From Achromobacter sp. UMC46 (lineage in GTDB: Bacteria; Pseudomonadota; Gammaproteobacteria; Burkholderiales; Burkholderiaceae_B), in contig NZ_LZZS01000037.1 of assembly GCF_014170335.1 (NCBI RefSeq), forward strand, positions 1 through 64,000: a stretch of DNA of 64,000 nt, in the 5' to 3' direction. Below are positions 1 to 11,535 of this stretch, in pieces. The position numbers were made by a program, and so were the translations under genes. The first letter of the stretch is position 1; each line of letters opens with the position of its first letter. The notes below the pieces were generated by a model that made no database searches, was not told the DNA's origin, and saw only the letters and a program-made list of their open reading frames with translations.

Positions 1-248
1 TGTCACGCAAGGGAAACTGCTTGGACAATGCCGCCATGGAGAGCTTCTTCGGGACGTTGAAGGCCGAGTTCTTCCACCTGAACCGCTTCGAGAGCATCGA
101 CCAGTTGCAGGTGGGCATCAGGCAGTACATCCGTTACTACAATCACGACCGCATCAAGCTCAAGCTAAAAGGCCTGAGCCCGGTGCAATACCGAGCTCAG
201 GCCTTCGGGCTTTAGCTTCTGACCGTCCAACTTCTGGGGGTCAGTTCA
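1..248 (+). mobile_element. IS3-family insertion sequence, right end (truncated by window edge)
   Basis: The 3' end of an IS3-family transposase frame is followed by about 33 bp ending in GGGGGTCAGTTCA near position 248. Read on the minus strand this is TGAACTGACCCCC, the style of terminal inverted repeat seen in IS3/IS150-type elements. The element sits 45 bp beyond the stop of valS, so it inserted just behind valS without breaking it. The left end lies outside the window, so neither the target duplication nor the full inverted repeat can be checked. Confidence 0.8.
3..215 (+). CDS. IS3-family transposase OrfB, C-terminal fragment (5' partial)
   Basis: The frame is open from the left edge, so this is the tail of a longer protein; a TTG at 21 should not be taken as the start. 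It contains SRKGNCLDNAAMESFFGTLK, which carries the last acidic residue (E) of the DDE catalytic triad in the rve integrase domain, followed by the usual YIRYYNHDRIKLKLKGLSP tail of OrfB. The protein would catalyse copy-out transposition as an OrfAB frameshift fusion. Whether the full element is active cannot be judged from this fragment. Confidence 0.85.
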   Translation, partial: SRKGNCLDNAAMESFFGTLKAEFFHLNRFESIDQLQVGIRQYIRYYNHDRIKLKLKGLSPVQYRAQAFGL

Positions 249-292
249 AACCAGTTCCGGGGTTTCTTGTTTCAGCAGGGCTGGGCAGCCGT

Positions 293-3187
293 TCAGTCGC
301 CCAGCTTGGCGCGCTGTTCGCGCACCTTCTGCAGGGTTTCGCCGAACTGCGCCATGCGCGCCTTTTCCTGCTCGACGACCGCCGCCGGGGCGCGTTCGAC
401 GAAGCTGGCGTTCGACAGCTTGCCGTTGGCCTTGGCGATCTCGCCTTCCAGGCGCGCGATCTCCTTGTCCAGGCGAATGCGCTCGGCCGCCACATCGATC
501 TCGACGTGCAGCATCAGACGGCTGGCGCCCACCACCTGGACCGGCGCGCCGGCGTCCGGCAAGACGTCCAGCACGTCGACCTGACTCAGCTTGGCCAGCG
601 CGGCCAGGTACGGCGCGTTGCGCTTGAGCGTGGGCGCATCGCCCTGGGCGCACAGCGGCACCTTCAGGGCGGGCGACAGGTTCATTTCGCCGCGCAGCGC
701 GCGCACCGCTTCCACCTGGGCCTTGAGCTCGGCCACGTCGGCCTCGGCCGCGACATCCACCGCGTCCGGGTTGGCTTGCGGGTAGGGCTGGACGCTGACG
801 CTGTCGGCCACGCCTTCCTTGCGCTTGCCCGCCACGACGGACACCTTCTGCCAGAGCTCTTCAGTGATGAACGGAATGACCGGGTGGGCCAGGCGCAGCA
901 CGCATTCCAGCACGCGGATCAGCGTGCGGCGCGTGCCCAGCTGCTGGGCGGGCGTGCCGGTCTGGATTTGCACCTTGGCCAGTTCCAGGTACCAATCGCA
1001 GTACTCGTCCCACACGTAGCGGTACAGCGCATTGGCGATGTTGTCGAAACGGTAGTCGGCGAACCCGCGCGCCACATCGGCTTCCAGCGTCTGCATCTGG
1101 CTGATGATCCAGCGGTCGACGAACGAGGTCTCGCCGGCGTCTGGGCCAGTCAGGTCATGGCCTTCGGTGTTCATCAGCACGAAGCGCGTGGCGTTCCACA
1201 GCTTGTTGCAGAAGTTGCGGTAGCCCTCGCAGCGCTTCAGGTCAAAGTTGATGTTGCGGCCCAGCGTGGCGTAGGCGGCCATCGTGAAGCGAAGCGCGTC
1301 GGTGCCGAACGCGGGGATGCCGTCCGGATACTGGCGGCGCGTGGCCTTTTCGATGGCGCCGGCCTGCTTGGGGTTCATCAGGCCATAGGTGCGCTTCGCG
1401 ACGAGGCCGTCCAGGTCGATGCCGTCGATCAGGTCGACGGGGTCCAACGTGTTGCCCTTGGACTTGCTCATCTTCTGGCCGTCGGCGTCGCGGATCAGGC
1501 CGTGCACGTAGACGTGCTTGAACGGGATCTGGCCGGTCATGTGCGTGGTCAGCATGACCATGCGGGCGACCCAGAAGAAGATGATGTCGAAGCCTGTGAC
1601 CAGCACGCTGGAGGGCAGGTAGCGTTGCAGGTCCGGCGTGTTTTCCGGCCAGCCCAGCGTGGTGAAGGGCACGAGGCCCGACGAGAACCAGGTGTCCAGC
1701 ACGTCTGGATCGCGCTTGAGCTCGCCCGTGACGCCCGCGGCGCGGGCCTGTTCGATGGCGCCCGCTTCGTCGTGCGCGACGAAGATCTGGCCGTCTTCCG
1801 AATACCAGGCCGGGATCTGGTGGCCCCACCACAGCTGGCGCGAGATGCACCAGTCCTGGATGTTGTTCAGCCACTGGTTGTAGATGGTGGTCCAGTTGTC
1901 CGGATAGAACTTGATGCGGCCGTCGGCCACCACTTCCAGCGCGACTTCGGTGATGCTCTTGCCCGGATTCAGGGTGCCTTCCGGGGCCGGCTTGCTCATC
2001 GCCACAAACCACTGGTCCGTCAGCATGGGCTCCAGCACGACGCCGGTGCGGTCGCCCTTGGGTTGCATCATCTTGTGCGGTTCGATCTTGACCAGATAGC
2101 CTTCGGCATCCAGTTGGGCGACAACGGCCTTGCGGGCTTCGTAGCGCTCCAGGCCCTGGAACTGCTTGGGGCCGTTTTCGTTGATGTGCGCGTCCAGCGT
2201 GAAGATCACGATCAGGGGCAGATCGTGGCGCATCGCGCAGGCGTAGTCGTTGAAGTCGTGCGCGCCGGTGATCTTCACGCAGCCCGTGCCGAAAGCGGGG
2301 TCGACGAAATCATCCGCGATGATGGGGATGTTGCGGTCGCACAGCGGCAGCTCGACTTCCTTGCCGATCAGGTGCTGATAGCGCGGATCTTCGGGGTGCA
2401 CGCACAGCGCGCCGTCGGCCAGCATCGTTTCCGGGCGGGTCGTGGCGATGGTCATGCCGCGCAAGGTGACGGTCTGGCCGTCCTTGTCGACGATGGTCTG
2501 CGGGCCGTCGACGAAGGGGTAGAGAATGTGCCACATGTGGCCATCGGTCTCTTCGGACTGCACTTCCAGGTCGGACACGGCGGTCAGCAGCTTCGGGTCC
2601 CAATTGACCAGGCGCTTGCCGCGGTAGATCAGTCCCTGTTTATGCAGGCGTACGAAGGTCTCCACCACGCCGCGCGACATGCGGTCGTCCATGGTGAAGT
2701 ATTCACGGGGCCAGTCGGCCGACGCGCCCAGGCGGCGCACCTGCTCGGTGATGGCATTGCCCGACTTTTCCTTCCATTCCCAGACTTTTTCCACGAATTT
2801 CTCGCGGCCGAGGTCGTGGCGGGAAACCTTCTGGGCGTCCAGCTGTCTCTCAACAACGATCTGGGTGGCGATCCCGGCGTGGTCGGTGCCGGGGATGAAC
2901 ACGGTGTCGTCGCCCGCCATGCGGCGGTAGCGCACCAGGCCGTCCATGATGGTCTGGTTGAACGCGTGGCCCATGTGTAGGGTGCCCGTCACGTTGGGCG
3001 GCGGGAACTGGATCACATACGGCTGGCTTTCCGTCCCCGTTTTTACGTGCTGGCCCGCCGCGAAGTAGCCGCGCTTGTCCCACTCGGCGTACCAGCGGGA
3101 TTCCAGTTCGGAAGGTTCGAAGCTCTTGGAGAGTTCCGGGATGTCGCTCGCGGGATTCGCGGCGTTCGGGGGAGCGGCTTGAGTCAT
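293..3187 (-). CDS. valS: Valine--tRNA ligase
   Basis: This class I aminoacyl-tRNA synthetase charges tRNA-Val in the cytoplasm and edits misactivated threonine. The 964-residue length is normal for proteobacterial ValS. The HIGH-type motif appears as [14 protein letters not shown] near residue 65 and the KMSKS loop as KMSKSKGN near residue 571. A CP1 editing domain lies between them, and the C-terminal 70 or so residues form the family's predicted coiled-coil arm ([20 protein letters not shown]). It is transcribed away from ndk. An IS3-family element ends 45 bp behind its stop codon. No truncation or frameshift is seen. Confidence 0.98.
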   Translation of the reverse strand: MTQAAPPNAANPASDIPELSKSFEPSELESRWYAEWDKRGYFAAGQHVKTGTESQPYVIQFPPPNVTGTLHMGHAFNQTIMDGLVRYRRMAGDDTVFIPGTDHAGIATQIVVERQLDAQKVSRHDLGREKFVEKVWEWKEKSGNAITEQVRRLGASADWPREYFTMDDRMSRGVVETFVRLHKQGLIYRGKRLVNWDPKLLTAVSDLEVQSEETDGHMWHILYPFVDGPQTIVDKDGQTVTLRGMTIATTRPETMLADGALCVHPEDPRYQHLIGKEVELPLCDRNIPIIADDFVDPAFGTGCVKITGAHDFNDYACAMRHDLPLIVIFTLDAHINENGPKQFQGLERYEARKAVVAQLDAEGYLVKIEPHKMMQPKGDRTGVVLEPMLTDQWFVAMSKPAPEGTLNPGKSITEVALEVVADGRIKFYPDNWTTIYNQWLNNIQDWCISRQLWWGHQIPAWYSEDGQIFVAHDEAGAIEQARAAGVTGELKRDPDVLDTWFSSGLVPFTTLGWPENTPDLQRYLPSSVLVTGFDIIFFWVARMVMLTTHMTGQIPFKHVYVHGLIRDADGQKMSKSKGNTLDPVDLIDGIDLDGLVAKRTYGLMNPKQAGAIEKATRRQYPDGIPAFGTDALRFTMAAYATLGRNINFDLKRCEGYRNFCNKLWNATRFVLMNTEGHDLTGPDAGETSFVDRWIISQMQTLEADVARGFADYRFDNIANALYRYVWDEYCDWYLELAKVQIQTGTPAQQLGTRRTLIRVLECVLRLAHPVIPFITEELWQKVSVVAGKRKEGVADSVSVQPYPQANPDAVDVAAEADVAELKAQVEAVRALRGEMNLSPALKVPLCAQGDAPTLKRNAPYLAALAKLSQVDVLDVLPDAGAPVQVVGASRLMLHVEIDVAAERIRLDKEIARLEGEIAKANGKLSNASFVERAPAAVVEQEKARMAQFGETLQKVREQRAKLGD

Positions 3188-3591
3188 TACAGGGTTCCGG
3201 CAAACAGGGCGCCCGGCGTAGGGATACGGGCAGCAAACCGCTCATTTTAAGATGTAATGCGGTCTTCTCAGCGTGTTAGAATACCGGGTTACTGTAAACC
3301 TTTTAGAAGTCCCTGAATTCATTAAGGATTCCTTCGGAAATGCGCACGGAAAAGTCCGCGTTTCAGAAATCCGAAGCAGAATTGAGGGCGGTCCGATCGG
3401 TAGGCAGTGTCGAATCCCTGCCTTGGCCATGTGGTTCAGGACGGCCCGGAGCGTTCAGTAGAACTGTTCAAACAATCCGGACCGCCTGTGCGCCAATCGC
3501 GCGATGACACTTCAAGGGTGACACCGACAAGTGCAGAGCCACGCCAGGCAATTCATCAGAAACCAGTCAGAAATCAGCTTTCGGAGTTCCT
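3188..3591 (+). other. Divergent intergenic region between valS and ndk
   Basis: These 404 bp separate the divergent valS and ndk starts and must hold both promoters. Open frames crossing it overlap the start of ndk and lack coding character. The part next to valS is AT-richer (around 3240-3310). I could not assign convincing -35/-10 pairs with normal spacing on either strand. A GGAG at about 3585 is the likely ribosome binding site of ndk. Confidence 0.5.
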
Positions 3592-4017
3592 ATGTCCATC
3601 CAACGCACCCTCTCGATCATCAAGCCCGACGCCGTCGCCAAGAACGTCATCGGCCAGATCGTCGGCCGCTTCGAGCAAGCCGGCCTGAAGGTCATCGCCG
3701 CCCGCCTGGCCCAGCTGTCGCGCGCCGACGCCGAGCGCTTCTACGCCGTGCACTCGGAACGCCCCTTCTTCAAGGACCTGGTTGATTTCATGATCTCGGG
3801 CCCGGTCTTCGTGCAAGTGCTGGAAGGCGAAGAAGCCATCCTGAAGAACCGCGACCTGATGGGCGCCACCGACCCGAAGAAGGCTGCCCCCGGCACCATC
3901 CGCGCCGACTTCGCCGACAGCATCGACGCCAACGCCGTCCACGGCTCCGACGCTCCGGAAACGGCTGCCGTCGAAATCGCTTTCTTCTTCCCCGAAATCA
4001 ACATCCACAGCCGTTGA
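3592..4017 (+). CDS. ndk: Nucleoside-diphosphate kinase
   Basis: The enzyme transfers the gamma phosphate of ATP to nucleoside diphosphates through a phosphohistidine and so balances cytoplasmic NTP pools. At 141 residues it is full length. The catalytic histidine is His117 in NAVHGSD, and [12 protein letters not shown]-like (here [12 protein letters not shown]) and HSERPFF segments are typical of the family. It starts at ATG 3592 behind a GGAG and lies 44 bp before rlmN, the same ndk-rlmN order found in many proteobacteria, so the two are probably co-transcribed. Confidence 0.98.
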   Translation: MSIQRTLSIIKPDAVAKNVIGQIVGRFEQAGLKVIAARLAQLSRADAERFYAVHSERPFFKDLVDFMISGPVFVQVLEGEEAILKNRDLMGATDPKKAAPGTIRADFADSIDANAVHGSDAPETAAVEIAFFFPEINIHSR

Positions 4018-4061
4018 TTTTCCCGGAAGCACTGTTTTAGTTTTTTAGCGTTACCCAGGTC

Positions 4062-5216
4062 ATGGAATCCGTCGAACGAATCAATTTGCTGGGGCTGGAT
4101 GGCTCCGCCCTGTCCGAACTTGTCGGGCAGTGGGGCGGTAAGCCTTTTCGCGCCCGTCAGCTGCAGCGCTGGATGCACCAGCGCGGCGCCGATTCGTTCG
4201 ACGCCATGACCGACCTGGCCCGCGAATTCCGCAGCCAGCTCGCGTCGAATTGCCGCATCGAAGCCTTGCCCGTCAATATCGAGCAACGCTCGACCGACGG
4301 CACGCGCAAGTGGCTGTTTGATGTGGGGCAGGGCAATGCCATCGAAACCGTCTTCATCCCCGAAGACGACCGCGGCACCCTGTGCATTTCCAGCCAGGCC
4401 GGCTGCGTGGTGAATTGCCGCTTTTGCTCGACCGGGCACCAGGGCTTCAACCGCAACCTGAAAACCAGCGAAATCATTGGCCAGCTGTGGTGGGCCAAGC
4501 GGGTGCTGGAAGCCGACATCGGCACCGCCCGCCTGGAAAGCGCCAAAGCCACCGAAGACACGCGCGTCATCAGCAACGTGGTGATGATGGGCATGGGCGA
4601 ACCCCTGCTCAACTACGACCAGGTTCTGCCGGCGCTGCGCCTGATGCTGGACGACAACGCCTACGGCTTGTCCCGCCGCCGCGTCACGGTGTCCACGTCG
4701 GGCGTCGTCCCCATGATGGACCGCCTGTCGCAGGACTGTCCGGTGGCGCTGGCCGTCTCGCTGCATGCGCCGAACGACGCGCTGCGCGACGAGCTGGTGC
4801 CGCTGAACAAGAAGTACCCGCTGAAAGAGTTGCTGGCGGCTTGCGAACGCTATCTGGCGTTTGCCCCGCGCGACTTCATCACGTTTGAATATTGCATGCT
4901 GGACGGCATCAACGATACCGACCAGCACGCCAAGGAACTGATCCAAATTGCACGCCAGCTGCGCTGCAAGCTCAATCTGATTCCGTTCAACCCCTTCCCC
5001 GAGTCGGGCCTGAAACGCTCCAACTCAGCACGCGTCAAGGTGTTCGCGCAGCGTCTGATGGACGCGGGCATCATCACGACCGTGCGCAAGACCCGGGGTG
5101 ACGACATCGATGCAGCTTGTGGTCAACTGGCCGGAGAAGTGCGGGACCGCACTCGGATTACCGAGCGCAACGCCGCACAGCGCCAGACCATACCAATTAA
5201 ACAGGTGCATGCATGA
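4062..5216 (+). CDS. rlmN: Dual-specificity 23S rRNA/tRNA adenine C2 methyltransferase RlmN
   Basis: This radical SAM enzyme makes m2A at 23S rRNA A2503 and at A37 of some tRNAs. The 4Fe-4S cluster motif CxxxCxxC is Cys115-VVN-Cys119-RF-Cys122, in the sequence [17 protein letters not shown]-terminal cysteine near residue 353 ([11 protein letters not shown]) matches the position of the cysteine that carries the transferred methyl group. The length of 384 residues is normal. Its stop overlaps the next start as ATGA, so the following rodZ-like gene is probably translationally coupled. Confidence 0.97.
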   Translation: MESVERINLLGLDGSALSELVGQWGGKPFRARQLQRWMHQRGADSFDAMTDLAREFRSQLASNCRIEALPVNIEQRSTDGTRKWLFDVGQGNAIETVFIPEDDRGTLCISSQAGCVVNCRFCSTGHQGFNRNLKTSEIIGQLWWAKRVLEADIGTARLESAKATEDTRVISNVVMMGMGEPLLNYDQVLPALRLMLDDNAYGLSRRRVTVSTSGVVPMMDRLSQDCPVALAVSLHAPNDALRDELVPLNKKYPLKELLAACERYLAFAPRDFITFEYCMLDGINDTDQHAKELIQIARQLRCKLNLIPFNPFPESGLKRSNSARVKVFAQRLMDAGIITTVRKTRGDDIDAACGQLAGEVRDRTRITERNAAQRQTIPIKQVHA

Positions 5217-5707
5217 CGCAGGATTTCGCTTCTGCAGTTTCTGAAACGCCCGCCAGCGCTGCGGGCAACGTGGGCTCGGCATTGCGGTCGCTGCGCCAGT
5301 CCAAAGGCTGGTCGCTCGACGAAGTGTCCAGCCGCATCAAGTTTTCCACGAAGCAGATCGAAGCCCTTGAAAACGAAGCGTGGGCGGACTTGCCCACGGG
5401 CGTTTCCCTGCGCGGCCTGGTCCGCAACTATGCGCGCCTGCTGGGCGCGGATTCGCAAGCCATCGTCGATTCGCTGGATCCTAAGGCCCGCGTCACCGGT
5501 CCGGTGAAGCTGAGCCCGGGCGCCCTGCATTCGGCGCATTCCATCCCCCAGTCCAGCGCCGACGACGACCGTTCGTCGTCAACCTCCTGGGGCTGGCTCA
5601 TCGCCATTGTGCTGGTGCTCGTCGCCGGCGTGGCGTATGCCTTCTGGCAAGGCTGGTTGCCGCAGCATTGGCTGCCGTTCGACTGGCTGCAGAAGCCGAC
5701 CAAGTAA
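5213..5707 (+). CDS. rodZ: RodZ-like helix-turn-helix membrane protein, short form
   Basis: Residues about 24-90 form an HTH_25 domain of the RodZ type ([20 protein letters not shown], then [20 protein letters not shown]). Residues about 125-145 ([20 protein letters not shown]) form a single membrane span, after which only about 18 residues remain. RodZ links the MreB cytoskeleton to the cell wall machinery. Escherichia coli RodZ is about twice as long because of a periplasmic domain, which is absent here with no sign of a frameshift. Placement between rlmN and ispG is the classic rodZ position. Role in cell shape is inferred from family and context. Confidence 0.85.
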   Translation: MTQDFASAVSETPASAAGNVGSALRSLRQSKGWSLDEVSSRIKFSTKQIEALENEAWADLPTGVSLRGLVRNYARLLGADSQAIVDSLDPKARVTGPVKLSPGALHSAHSIPQSSADDDRSSSTSWGWLIAIVLVLVAGVAYAFWQGWLPQHWLPFDWLQKPTK

Positions 5708-5720
5708 CCCGGTTCCACCG

Positions 5721-7007
5721 ATGCAAGATTCCTCTCTGCCTTGCCAGGATGCGCCGCCTCCCTCCGTGGGGGCAGCGATGCGCCGCGCCACGCGTTCGGT
5801 GGCGGTGAAGTGGGGCGACCGTGTCGTGATGGTGGGCGGCGACGCCCCGGTCGTGGTGCAGTCCATGACCAACACCGACACCGCGGACGCCATCGCCACG
5901 GCGATCCAGGTCAAAGAGCTGGCGTTGGCCGGCTCCGAGCTGGTCCGCATCACGGTGAATACGCCCGAGGCGGCCCGCGAAGTGGTCGCCATCCGCGAAC
6001 AGCTCGACCGCATGGGCATGAACGTGCCGCTGGTGGGCGATTTCCACTACAACGGGCACAAGCTGCTGACGCAGTTCCCCGAGTGCGCGCAGGCGCTGTC
6101 CAAGTACCGGATCAACCCCGGCAACATGGGCGGCGGCAAGCGGCGCGATGATAATTTCGCGCAAATGATCGACGTGGCGTGCCGCTACGACAAGCCGGTG
6201 CGCATCGGCGTGAACTGGGGCAGCCTGGACCACGAACTGATGGCGCGCAAGATGGACGAAAACAGCCGCCGCGCGCAGCCCTGGGAAGCTCAGGCCGTGA
6301 TGCGCGACGCGCTGGTCGTGTCGGCCATCACCAACGCGCAGCGCGCTGAAGAACTCGGCTTGCGCCGCGACGCCATCATCCTGTCTTGCAAGGTCAGCCA
6401 TGTGCAGGACCTGATCACGGTCTACCGCGACCTGTCCGCCCGTTGCGACTATCCCCTGCACCTGGGCCTGACCGAAGCCGGCATGGGCAGCAAGGGCATC
6501 GTGGCATCCACCGCGGCGCTGGCGGTGCTGCTGCAGCAGGGCATCGGCGACACCATCCGTATCTCGCTCACGCCGGAACCCGGCGGCGACCGCAGCCGCG
6601 AAGCCATCGTGGCGCAGGAAATCCTGCAGACGATGGGCCTGCGCGCGTTCACGCCGATGGTGGTGGCGTGCCCCGGTTGCGGCCGCACCAGCAGCACGTT
6701 CTTCCAGGAGCTTGCTGATAGCATCCAGTCCTACCTGCGCCGCCAGATGCCGGTCTGGAAAGCACAGTACCCGGGCGTCGAAAGCATGAACGTCGCGGTC
6801 ATGGGCTGTGTGGTCAATGGGCCGGGCGAAAGCCGTCATGCCGATATCGGAATCAGTCTGCCGGGAACGGGCGAAGTGCCCGCGGCGCCGGTATTCGTGG
6901 ACGGCGAGCGCACGGTTACGCTCAAAGGCGACCACATCGCCGAAGAGTTCCAGGCCATCGTCGAAGACTACGTGGCGCGCCGTTATGGTGCGCTCGCCTC
7001 TCATTAA
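5721..7007 (+). CDS. ispG: 4-hydroxy-3-methylbut-2-en-1-yl diphosphate synthase
   Basis: This 4Fe-4S enzyme (GcpE) converts MEcPP to HMBPP in the non-mevalonate isoprenoid pathway. The cluster cysteines are in CPGCGRTSS near residue 317 and in [10 protein letters not shown] further on. The frame is open further upstream, but a start before 5721 would run deep into rodZ; ATG 5721 gives a 428-residue protein of normal size. An ATG at 5778 is a possible alternative. It follows the rodZ-like gene by 13 bp and is followed by hisS. Confidence 0.97.
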   Translation: MQDSSLPCQDAPPPSVGAAMRRATRSVAVKWGDRVVMVGGDAPVVVQSMTNTDTADAIATAIQVKELALAGSELVRITVNTPEAAREVVAIREQLDRMGMNVPLVGDFHYNGHKLLTQFPECAQALSKYRINPGNMGGGKRRDDNFAQMIDVACRYDKPVRIGVNWGSLDHELMARKMDENSRRAQPWEAQAVMRDALVVSAITNAQRAEELGLRRDAIILSCKVSHVQDLITVYRDLSARCDYPLHLGLTEAGMGSKGIVASTAALAVLLQQGIGDTIRISLTPEPGGDRSREAIVAQEILQTMGLRAFTPMVVACPGCGRTSSTFFQELADSIQSYLRRQMPVWKAQYPGVESMNVAVMGCVVNGPGESRHADIGISLPGTGEVPAAPVFVDGERTVTLKGDHIAEEFQAIVEDYVARRYGALASH

Positions 7008-7053
7008 AAGAAAGGGTGTAGCCGCGGGCGCGCCAGCAGGCGCGTGACGCGGC

Positions 7054-8349
7054 ATGATCAAGATGACTCAAGCTTTCCAGAAAGTGGCCGCCATACGCGG
7101 CATGAATGACGTGTTGCCCGGGCCGAGCGCCCGCTGGGAACAGTTCGAGGAAATCGTGCGCGGCTGGCTGCGCGGCTATGGCTACCGCAATGTGCGCACG
7201 CCCGTGCTTGAGCATACGCGCCTGTTCACGCGCGGCATCGGTGAAGTGACCGACATCGTCGAAAAAGAGATGTACACCTTCACCGACGCGTTGAACGGCG
7301 AATCGCTGACGATGCGTCCCGAAATGACGGCCGGCATCGTGCGCGCCTCCATTGAGCACAACATGCTCTATGACCGTCCGCAGCGCGTCTACTCGATCGG
7401 TCCCGTGTTCCGCCACGAGCGCCCGCAACGCGGCCGTTATCGCCAATTCCATCAGATCGACGTCGAAGCCCTGGGCTTTGCCGGCCCCGACGTGGACGCC
7501 GAGCTGATCGTCATGCTGGCCCGCCTGTGGAAGCTGCTGGGGCTGAAGGACGTGCGCCTGGAACTGAACTCGCTGGGCCAGCCCGCCGAGCGCGCCGCGC
7601 ACCGCGCCGCCCTGATCGAGCACCTGGAAAAGCACCGCGACATCCTGGACGAAGACGGCCAGCGCCGCCTCTACACCAACCCGCTGCGCGTGCTGGACAC
7701 CAAGAACCCCGCCATGCAGGAAATGGCCGACAGCGCGCCGCGCCTGTTCGATTTCCTGGGCGAGGAATCTCGCGCGCACTTCGACGGCGTGTGCCAGCGC
7801 CTGACGGACGCCGGCATCGAATACAGCCTGAATCCGCGCCTGGTGCGCGGCCTTGACTACTACAACCTGACGGTGTTCGAGTGGGTCACCGACCGCCTGG
7901 GCTCCCAGGGCACGGTCTGCGGCGGTGGTCGCTACGACGGCCTGGTCGAACTGCTGGGTGGCAAGCACGCGCCCGCGGTCGGCTTCGCGATCGGCATGGA
8001 GCGCCTGCTGGACTTGTGGGAACAGAGCGTGCAGCTGGACGCGCCGGCCGAATGCGACGTCTATGTCGTGCACCAGGGCGAAGAGGCCCAGCGCCTGGCC
8101 GCCCGGGTCGGCGAAGACCTGCGCGACGCCGGCCTGTCGGTGATCGTCCATGCCGGTTCCGCGGGTTTCAAGTCCCAATTCAAGCGCGCTGATGCCAGCG
8201 GCGCCAAGGTTGCGGTTATTCTTGGCGCCGATGAAGTCGCGTCGCAGACCGCCAGCGTCAAATATTTGCGCGCGGATGCCCAGGGCGACGCCGCTCAGCA
8301 GCAGGTCCCGCTGACGGACCTGGCTGCGGTACTGAACAACAAGGGTTAA
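7054..8349 (+). CDS. hisS: Histidine--tRNA ligase
   Basis: This class II synthetase charges tRNA-His. Motif 2 is visible in [21 protein letters not shown], the histidine-binding loop in [13 protein letters not shown], and motif 3 in the [14 protein letters not shown] stretch, followed by an anticodon-binding domain. It is 431 residues long if started at ATG 7054; ATG 7063 (MTQAFQ) is equally possible. It is followed after only 3 bp by yfgM, and the hisS-yfgM-bamB-der order is conserved in proteobacteria. Confidence 0.98.
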   Translation: MIKMTQAFQKVAAIRGMNDVLPGPSARWEQFEEIVRGWLRGYGYRNVRTPVLEHTRLFTRGIGEVTDIVEKEMYTFTDALNGESLTMRPEMTAGIVRASIEHNMLYDRPQRVYSIGPVFRHERPQRGRYRQFHQIDVEALGFAGPDVDAELIVMLARLWKLLGLKDVRLELNSLGQPAERAAHRAALIEHLEKHRDILDEDGQRRLYTNPLRVLDTKNPAMQEMADSAPRLFDFLGEESRAHFDGVCQRLTDAGIEYSLNPRLVRGLDYYNLTVFEWVTDRLGSQGTVCGGGRYDGLVELLGGKHAPAVGFAIGMERLLDLWEQSVQLDAPAECDVYVVHQGEEAQRLAARVGEDLRDAGLSVIVHAGSAGFKSQFKRADASGAKVAVILGADEVASQTASVKYLRADAQGDAAQQQVPLTDLAAVLNNKG

Positions 8350-8352
8350 GGC

Positions 8353-8991
8353 ATGGCATACGATCTCGAAGAACAGGAAAAACTGGACGCAATCAAGGCG
8401 TGGTGGGCCCGTTACGGCACGCTGATCGTCACGCTGTTTGCCGTCGTGGCGCTGGCCTGGGGCGGCTGGTGGGGCTGGAAGGCCTATGAATCGCACCGCG
8501 CCAATCAGGCCATGGGCTACTTCGAAGCGCTGGAAGACGCGGCCCGCCTGGGCGGCGCCGATTCCGCGGTGCGCATCAAGACGGCTGCCGCCACGCTGCG
8601 CGAACAGTACCCGGCCACCGGCTACGCCGCGCGCGGTGCGCTGGTCGCGGCGCAGGCGCTGCAAGCCCAGAAGGACGAAGCCGGCGCCCGCGAGCAGCTG
8701 GAATGGCTGGCCGCGCAAGGCAAGAACCCGTCCATGCAATCGGTGGCGCGCCTGCGCCTGGCCGGCATGCTGCTGGATCAGAAGCAATACGACGCTGCGC
8801 TTGCGCAATTGAACAACCCGCCGGCCGCCTTCGCCGCCTTGTACGCGGACCGCCGTGGCGATATCCTCGCTGCGCAAGGCAAGCGCGACGAGGCGCGTGC
8901 GGCATGGCAAAGCGCCATTGATGGCCTGGGCACGGCAAATCCGATGACCCAGGTTGTGCAGTTGAAATTGGATGCCTTGAGCGGAGCGTGA
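8353..8991 (+). CDS. yfgM: YfgM family tetratricopeptide-repeat membrane protein
   Basis: A 212-residue protein with a short cytoplasmic N-terminus (MAYDLEEQEKLDAIKAWWAR), one membrane span around residues 20-43, and a periplasmic helical part with TPR-like repeats rich in Ala and Gln. In Escherichia coli YfgM is a SecYEG- and PpiD-associated periplasmic chaperone partner. Identification rests on the characteristic N-terminus, size and position between hisS and bamB. Its stop is close enough to bamB for coupled translation. Confidence 0.92.
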   Translation: MAYDLEEQEKLDAIKAWWARYGTLIVTLFAVVALAWGGWWGWKAYESHRANQAMGYFEALEDAARLGGADSAVRIKTAAATLREQYPATGYAARGALVAAQALQAQKDEAGAREQLEWLAAQGKNPSMQSVARLRLAGMLLDQKQYDAALAQLNNPPAAFAALYADRRGDILAAQGKRDEARAAWQSAIDGLGTANPMTQVVQLKLDALSGA

Positions 8992-8996
8992 CTGTA

Positions 8997-10154
8997 ATGC
9001 GTAAATTTGCACCTGGTCGTACGTGGCGTGGCGCCGTTTGCCTGGCAAGCTTGCTTGCGCTGGGCGGATGCGGCTTGTTTTCCCACGATGACGGCCGTTA
9101 CGATCCCGCCCCGCTGACCGAGTACAAGGCTGGCATGTCCGTGCATCAGGTCTGGTCGACGTCGATCGGCAGCGGTTCCGGCCTGGGCTTCGCGCCCACG
9201 GTGCTGGGCAGCGCCGTCTACGCCGCCACGCCGGATGGTTCGGTGGGCAAGTTCGACCTGCAAAGCGGCCGTCCCCTCTGGAAGGCCAAGACCGACGGCA
9301 AGCTGTCGGCCGGTGCCGGCAGCGACGGCACCACCACCGCGGTCGCCTCGCCCGATGGCGACGTGATCGCCTTCGACGACAATGGCAAGGTGAAGTGGAA
9401 GGTCCGCGCCACCAGCGACGTCACGATCCCGCCCGTGGTGGGCTATGGCATCGTTGTCGTGCGCAGCGGCGACTACCGCATCCAGGCGTTCGACGCCAAC
9501 AGCGGCGAACGCGTCTGGAACGTGCAGCGTCCGGGTCCGTCGCTGGCATTGCGCAGCGTGTCGCAGATGGTGCTGGCCGAAGGCTTGGTCATCACCGGTC
9601 TGCCGGGCGGCAAGCTGATGGCCATCGCCTCCGACAGCGGCAACGTGCAGTGGGAAGGCACCGTGGCCACACCGAAGGGCGCAAGCGACCTCGAGCGCCT
9701 GACCGACGTCGTCGGCGTTCCGCGCATCGCGGGAAATCTCCTTTGCGCCGTCGCCTATCAAGGGCGTATCGTCTGCTTTGACGTCACTGCGGGCGGCCGC
9801 CCGTTGTGGGCCAAGGACTTCTCCAGCGTCAGCGGCGTGACGCTGGACGAGCGTTTCGCCTATTCGGCGGACCAGAACAGCGTCGTCAGCGCGTTTGCGC
9901 TGGATAGCGGCGGCAATGTCTGGAAGCAGGCGGCGCTGAAGAACCGCCAAGTCACCGCACCGGCTATGCTGGGGGGTGCGCTCGCAGTAGGCGACCTGGA
10001 AGGCTACTTGCACTTCCTGTCGCGTAGTGACGGCAGCCTGATGGCGCGGCTGTCCGTGGGTGGAGGCGCCGTCGTTTCGCCGCCGCAAACCACCCCCCAA
10101 GGTGTGCTGGTCCAGACGGGCAATGGCAATCTCGTCATGATCGGCGCCAACTAA
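8997..10154 (+). CDS. bamB: Outer membrane protein assembly lipoprotein BamB
   Basis: BamB is the beta-propeller lipoprotein of the BAM complex that inserts outer-membrane proteins. The N-terminus is a lipoprotein signal with lipobox LALGGC, followed by a short linker and repeated PQQ-propeller blades (for example [20 protein letters not shown] and [17 protein letters not shown]). ATG 8997 is preferred over a GTG at 8988 because a GGAG at 8982-8985 is correctly spaced only for the ATG. The result is 385 residues, normal for BamB. Confidence 0.96.
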   Translation: MRKFAPGRTWRGAVCLASLLALGGCGLFSHDDGRYDPAPLTEYKAGMSVHQVWSTSIGSGSGLGFAPTVLGSAVYAATPDGSVGKFDLQSGRPLWKAKTDGKLSAGAGSDGTTTAVASPDGDVIAFDDNGKVKWKVRATSDVTIPPVVGYGIVVVRSGDYRIQAFDANSGERVWNVQRPGPSLALRSVSQMVLAEGLVITGLPGGKLMAIASDSGNVQWEGTVATPKGASDLERLTDVVGVPRIAGNLLCAVAYQGRIVCFDVTAGGRPLWAKDFSSVSGVTLDERFAYSADQNSVVSAFALDSGGNVWKQAALKNRQVTAPAMLGGALAVGDLEGYLHFLSRSDGSLMARLSVGGGAVVSPPQTTPQGVLVQTGNGNLVMIGAN

Positions 10155-10179
10155 AACCTATAGAACAAAGCCTTACACC

Positions 10180-11532
10180 GTGTCTTTCAAGCCTGTCGTT
10201 GCCCTGGTCGGTCGCCCCAATGTGGGGAAGTCGACCCTTTTCAACCGCCTGACGCGATCGCGTGCCGCATTGGTGGCCGATTTTTCCGGCCTGACCCGCG
10301 ATCGCCATTACGGTGAGGGCAGGGTAGGCGAGATCCCGTTCATCGCTATCGATACCGGCGGTTTCGAGCCCGTCGCCAAGGACGGCATCCTGCTGGAGAT
10401 GGCCCGCCAGACCCGGCAGGCCATCGCCGAAGCGGACGTGGTGGTGTTCCTGGTGGACGCCCGCGCCGGCCTCAACGCGCACGATCACGAAATCGCCCAA
10501 TTGCTGCGCAAATCCGGCCAGCAGCGCGTGCTGCTGGCGGTGAACAAGGCGGAAGGCATGGGCCTGGGCCCGGCCATCTCCGAGTTCCACGAACTGGGGT
10601 TGGGCCAGCCTTATCCGATTTCGGCGGCGCACGGCGATGGCATCGTCGACCTGATCGAACTGGCGCTGAAAGACCTGGCCGAACCGCCTGCCGAAGAAGA
10701 GGTCGTCGAGGACGGCGAGCACGACCACCGCATCAAGCTGGCGATCGTGGGCCGCCCGAACGTCGGCAAGTCGACGCTCATCAACACGTTGATGGGTGAA
10801 GAGCGCGTGATTGCGTTCGACTTGCCCGGCACCACGCGCGACGCCATCGAAATCGATTTCGACCGCGATGGCCGCCGCTACACGCTGATCGACACCGCCG
10901 GCCTGCGCAAGCGCGGCAAGGTGTTCGAAGCTGTCGAGAAGTTTTCCGTCATCAAGACGCTGCAGGCCATCGAGGCCAGCAACGTCGTGCTGCTGATGCT
11001 GGATGCGCACACCGAGATTTCCGAGCAGGACGCCCACATCGCGGGCTTCGTGCTGGAAACCGGCCGCGCCGTCGTGGTTGCCATCAACAAGTGGGACGGC
11101 CTGGACGGCGAGGCAAAGGAACGCATCGAACGCGAATTCCAGCGCAAGCTGCGTTTCCTGTCGTTTGCCCGCATGCACACCATTTCGGCGTTGCGCGGGC
11201 AGGGCATCAAGCCGCTCTTGAAGTCCATCAATATGGCCCACGCCGCAGCGTTCGCCAAGTTGTCCACGCCCAAGCTGACCCGTGAACTGCAAGCCGCCAT
11301 CGAGCAGCAGCAGCCGCCGCGCAAGGGCATCTTCCGTCCCAAGATGCGTTATGCGCACCAGGGCGGGCAAAACCCGCCGCTGGTCGTCATCCACGGCAAC
11401 GCGCTGGACGCCATCCCGGATTCGTACCGCCGCTATCTGGAGACGCGTTTCCGCAACGCGTTCGATCTTGCCGGCACGCCGTTGCGCATCGAGTTCAAGT
11501 CTTCGCACAACCCCTACGCGCAGGAAAGTTGA
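10180..11532 (+). CDS. der: Ribosome biogenesis GTPase Der (EngA)
   Basis: Der has two tandem GTPase domains and a KH-like C-terminal domain and acts in 50S subunit maturation. Both P-loops read GRPNVGKST, at about residues 10 and 190, with NKAEG and NKWDG as the G4 motifs. The 450-residue length is typical. The start codon is GTG at 10180. It lies 25 bp after bamB and 3 bp before hisC. Confidence 0.97.
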   Translation: MSFKPVVALVGRPNVGKSTLFNRLTRSRAALVADFSGLTRDRHYGEGRVGEIPFIAIDTGGFEPVAKDGILLEMARQTRQAIAEADVVVFLVDARAGLNAHDHEIAQLLRKSGQQRVLLAVNKAEGMGLGPAISEFHELGLGQPYPISAAHGDGIVDLIELALKDLAEPPAEEEVVEDGEHDHRIKLAIVGRPNVGKSTLINTLMGEERVIAFDLPGTTRDAIEIDFDRDGRRYTLIDTAGLRKRGKVFEAVEKFSVIKTLQAIEASNVVLLMLDAHTEISEQDAHIAGFVLETGRAVVVAINKWDGLDGEAKERIEREFQRKLRFLSFARMHTISALRGQGIKPLLKSINMAHAAAFAKLSTPKLTRELQAAIEQQQPPRKGIFRPKMRYAHQGGQNPPLVVIHGNALDAIPDSYRRYLETRFRNAFDLAGTPLRIEFKSSHNPYAQES

Positions 11533-11535
11533 TCC

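Noticed and set aside
506-2980. Very long plus-strand frame opposite valS
   Set aside because: It is an exact antisense shadow of valS in GC-rich DNA, with His/Gln/Val-rich composition and no start signal or family.
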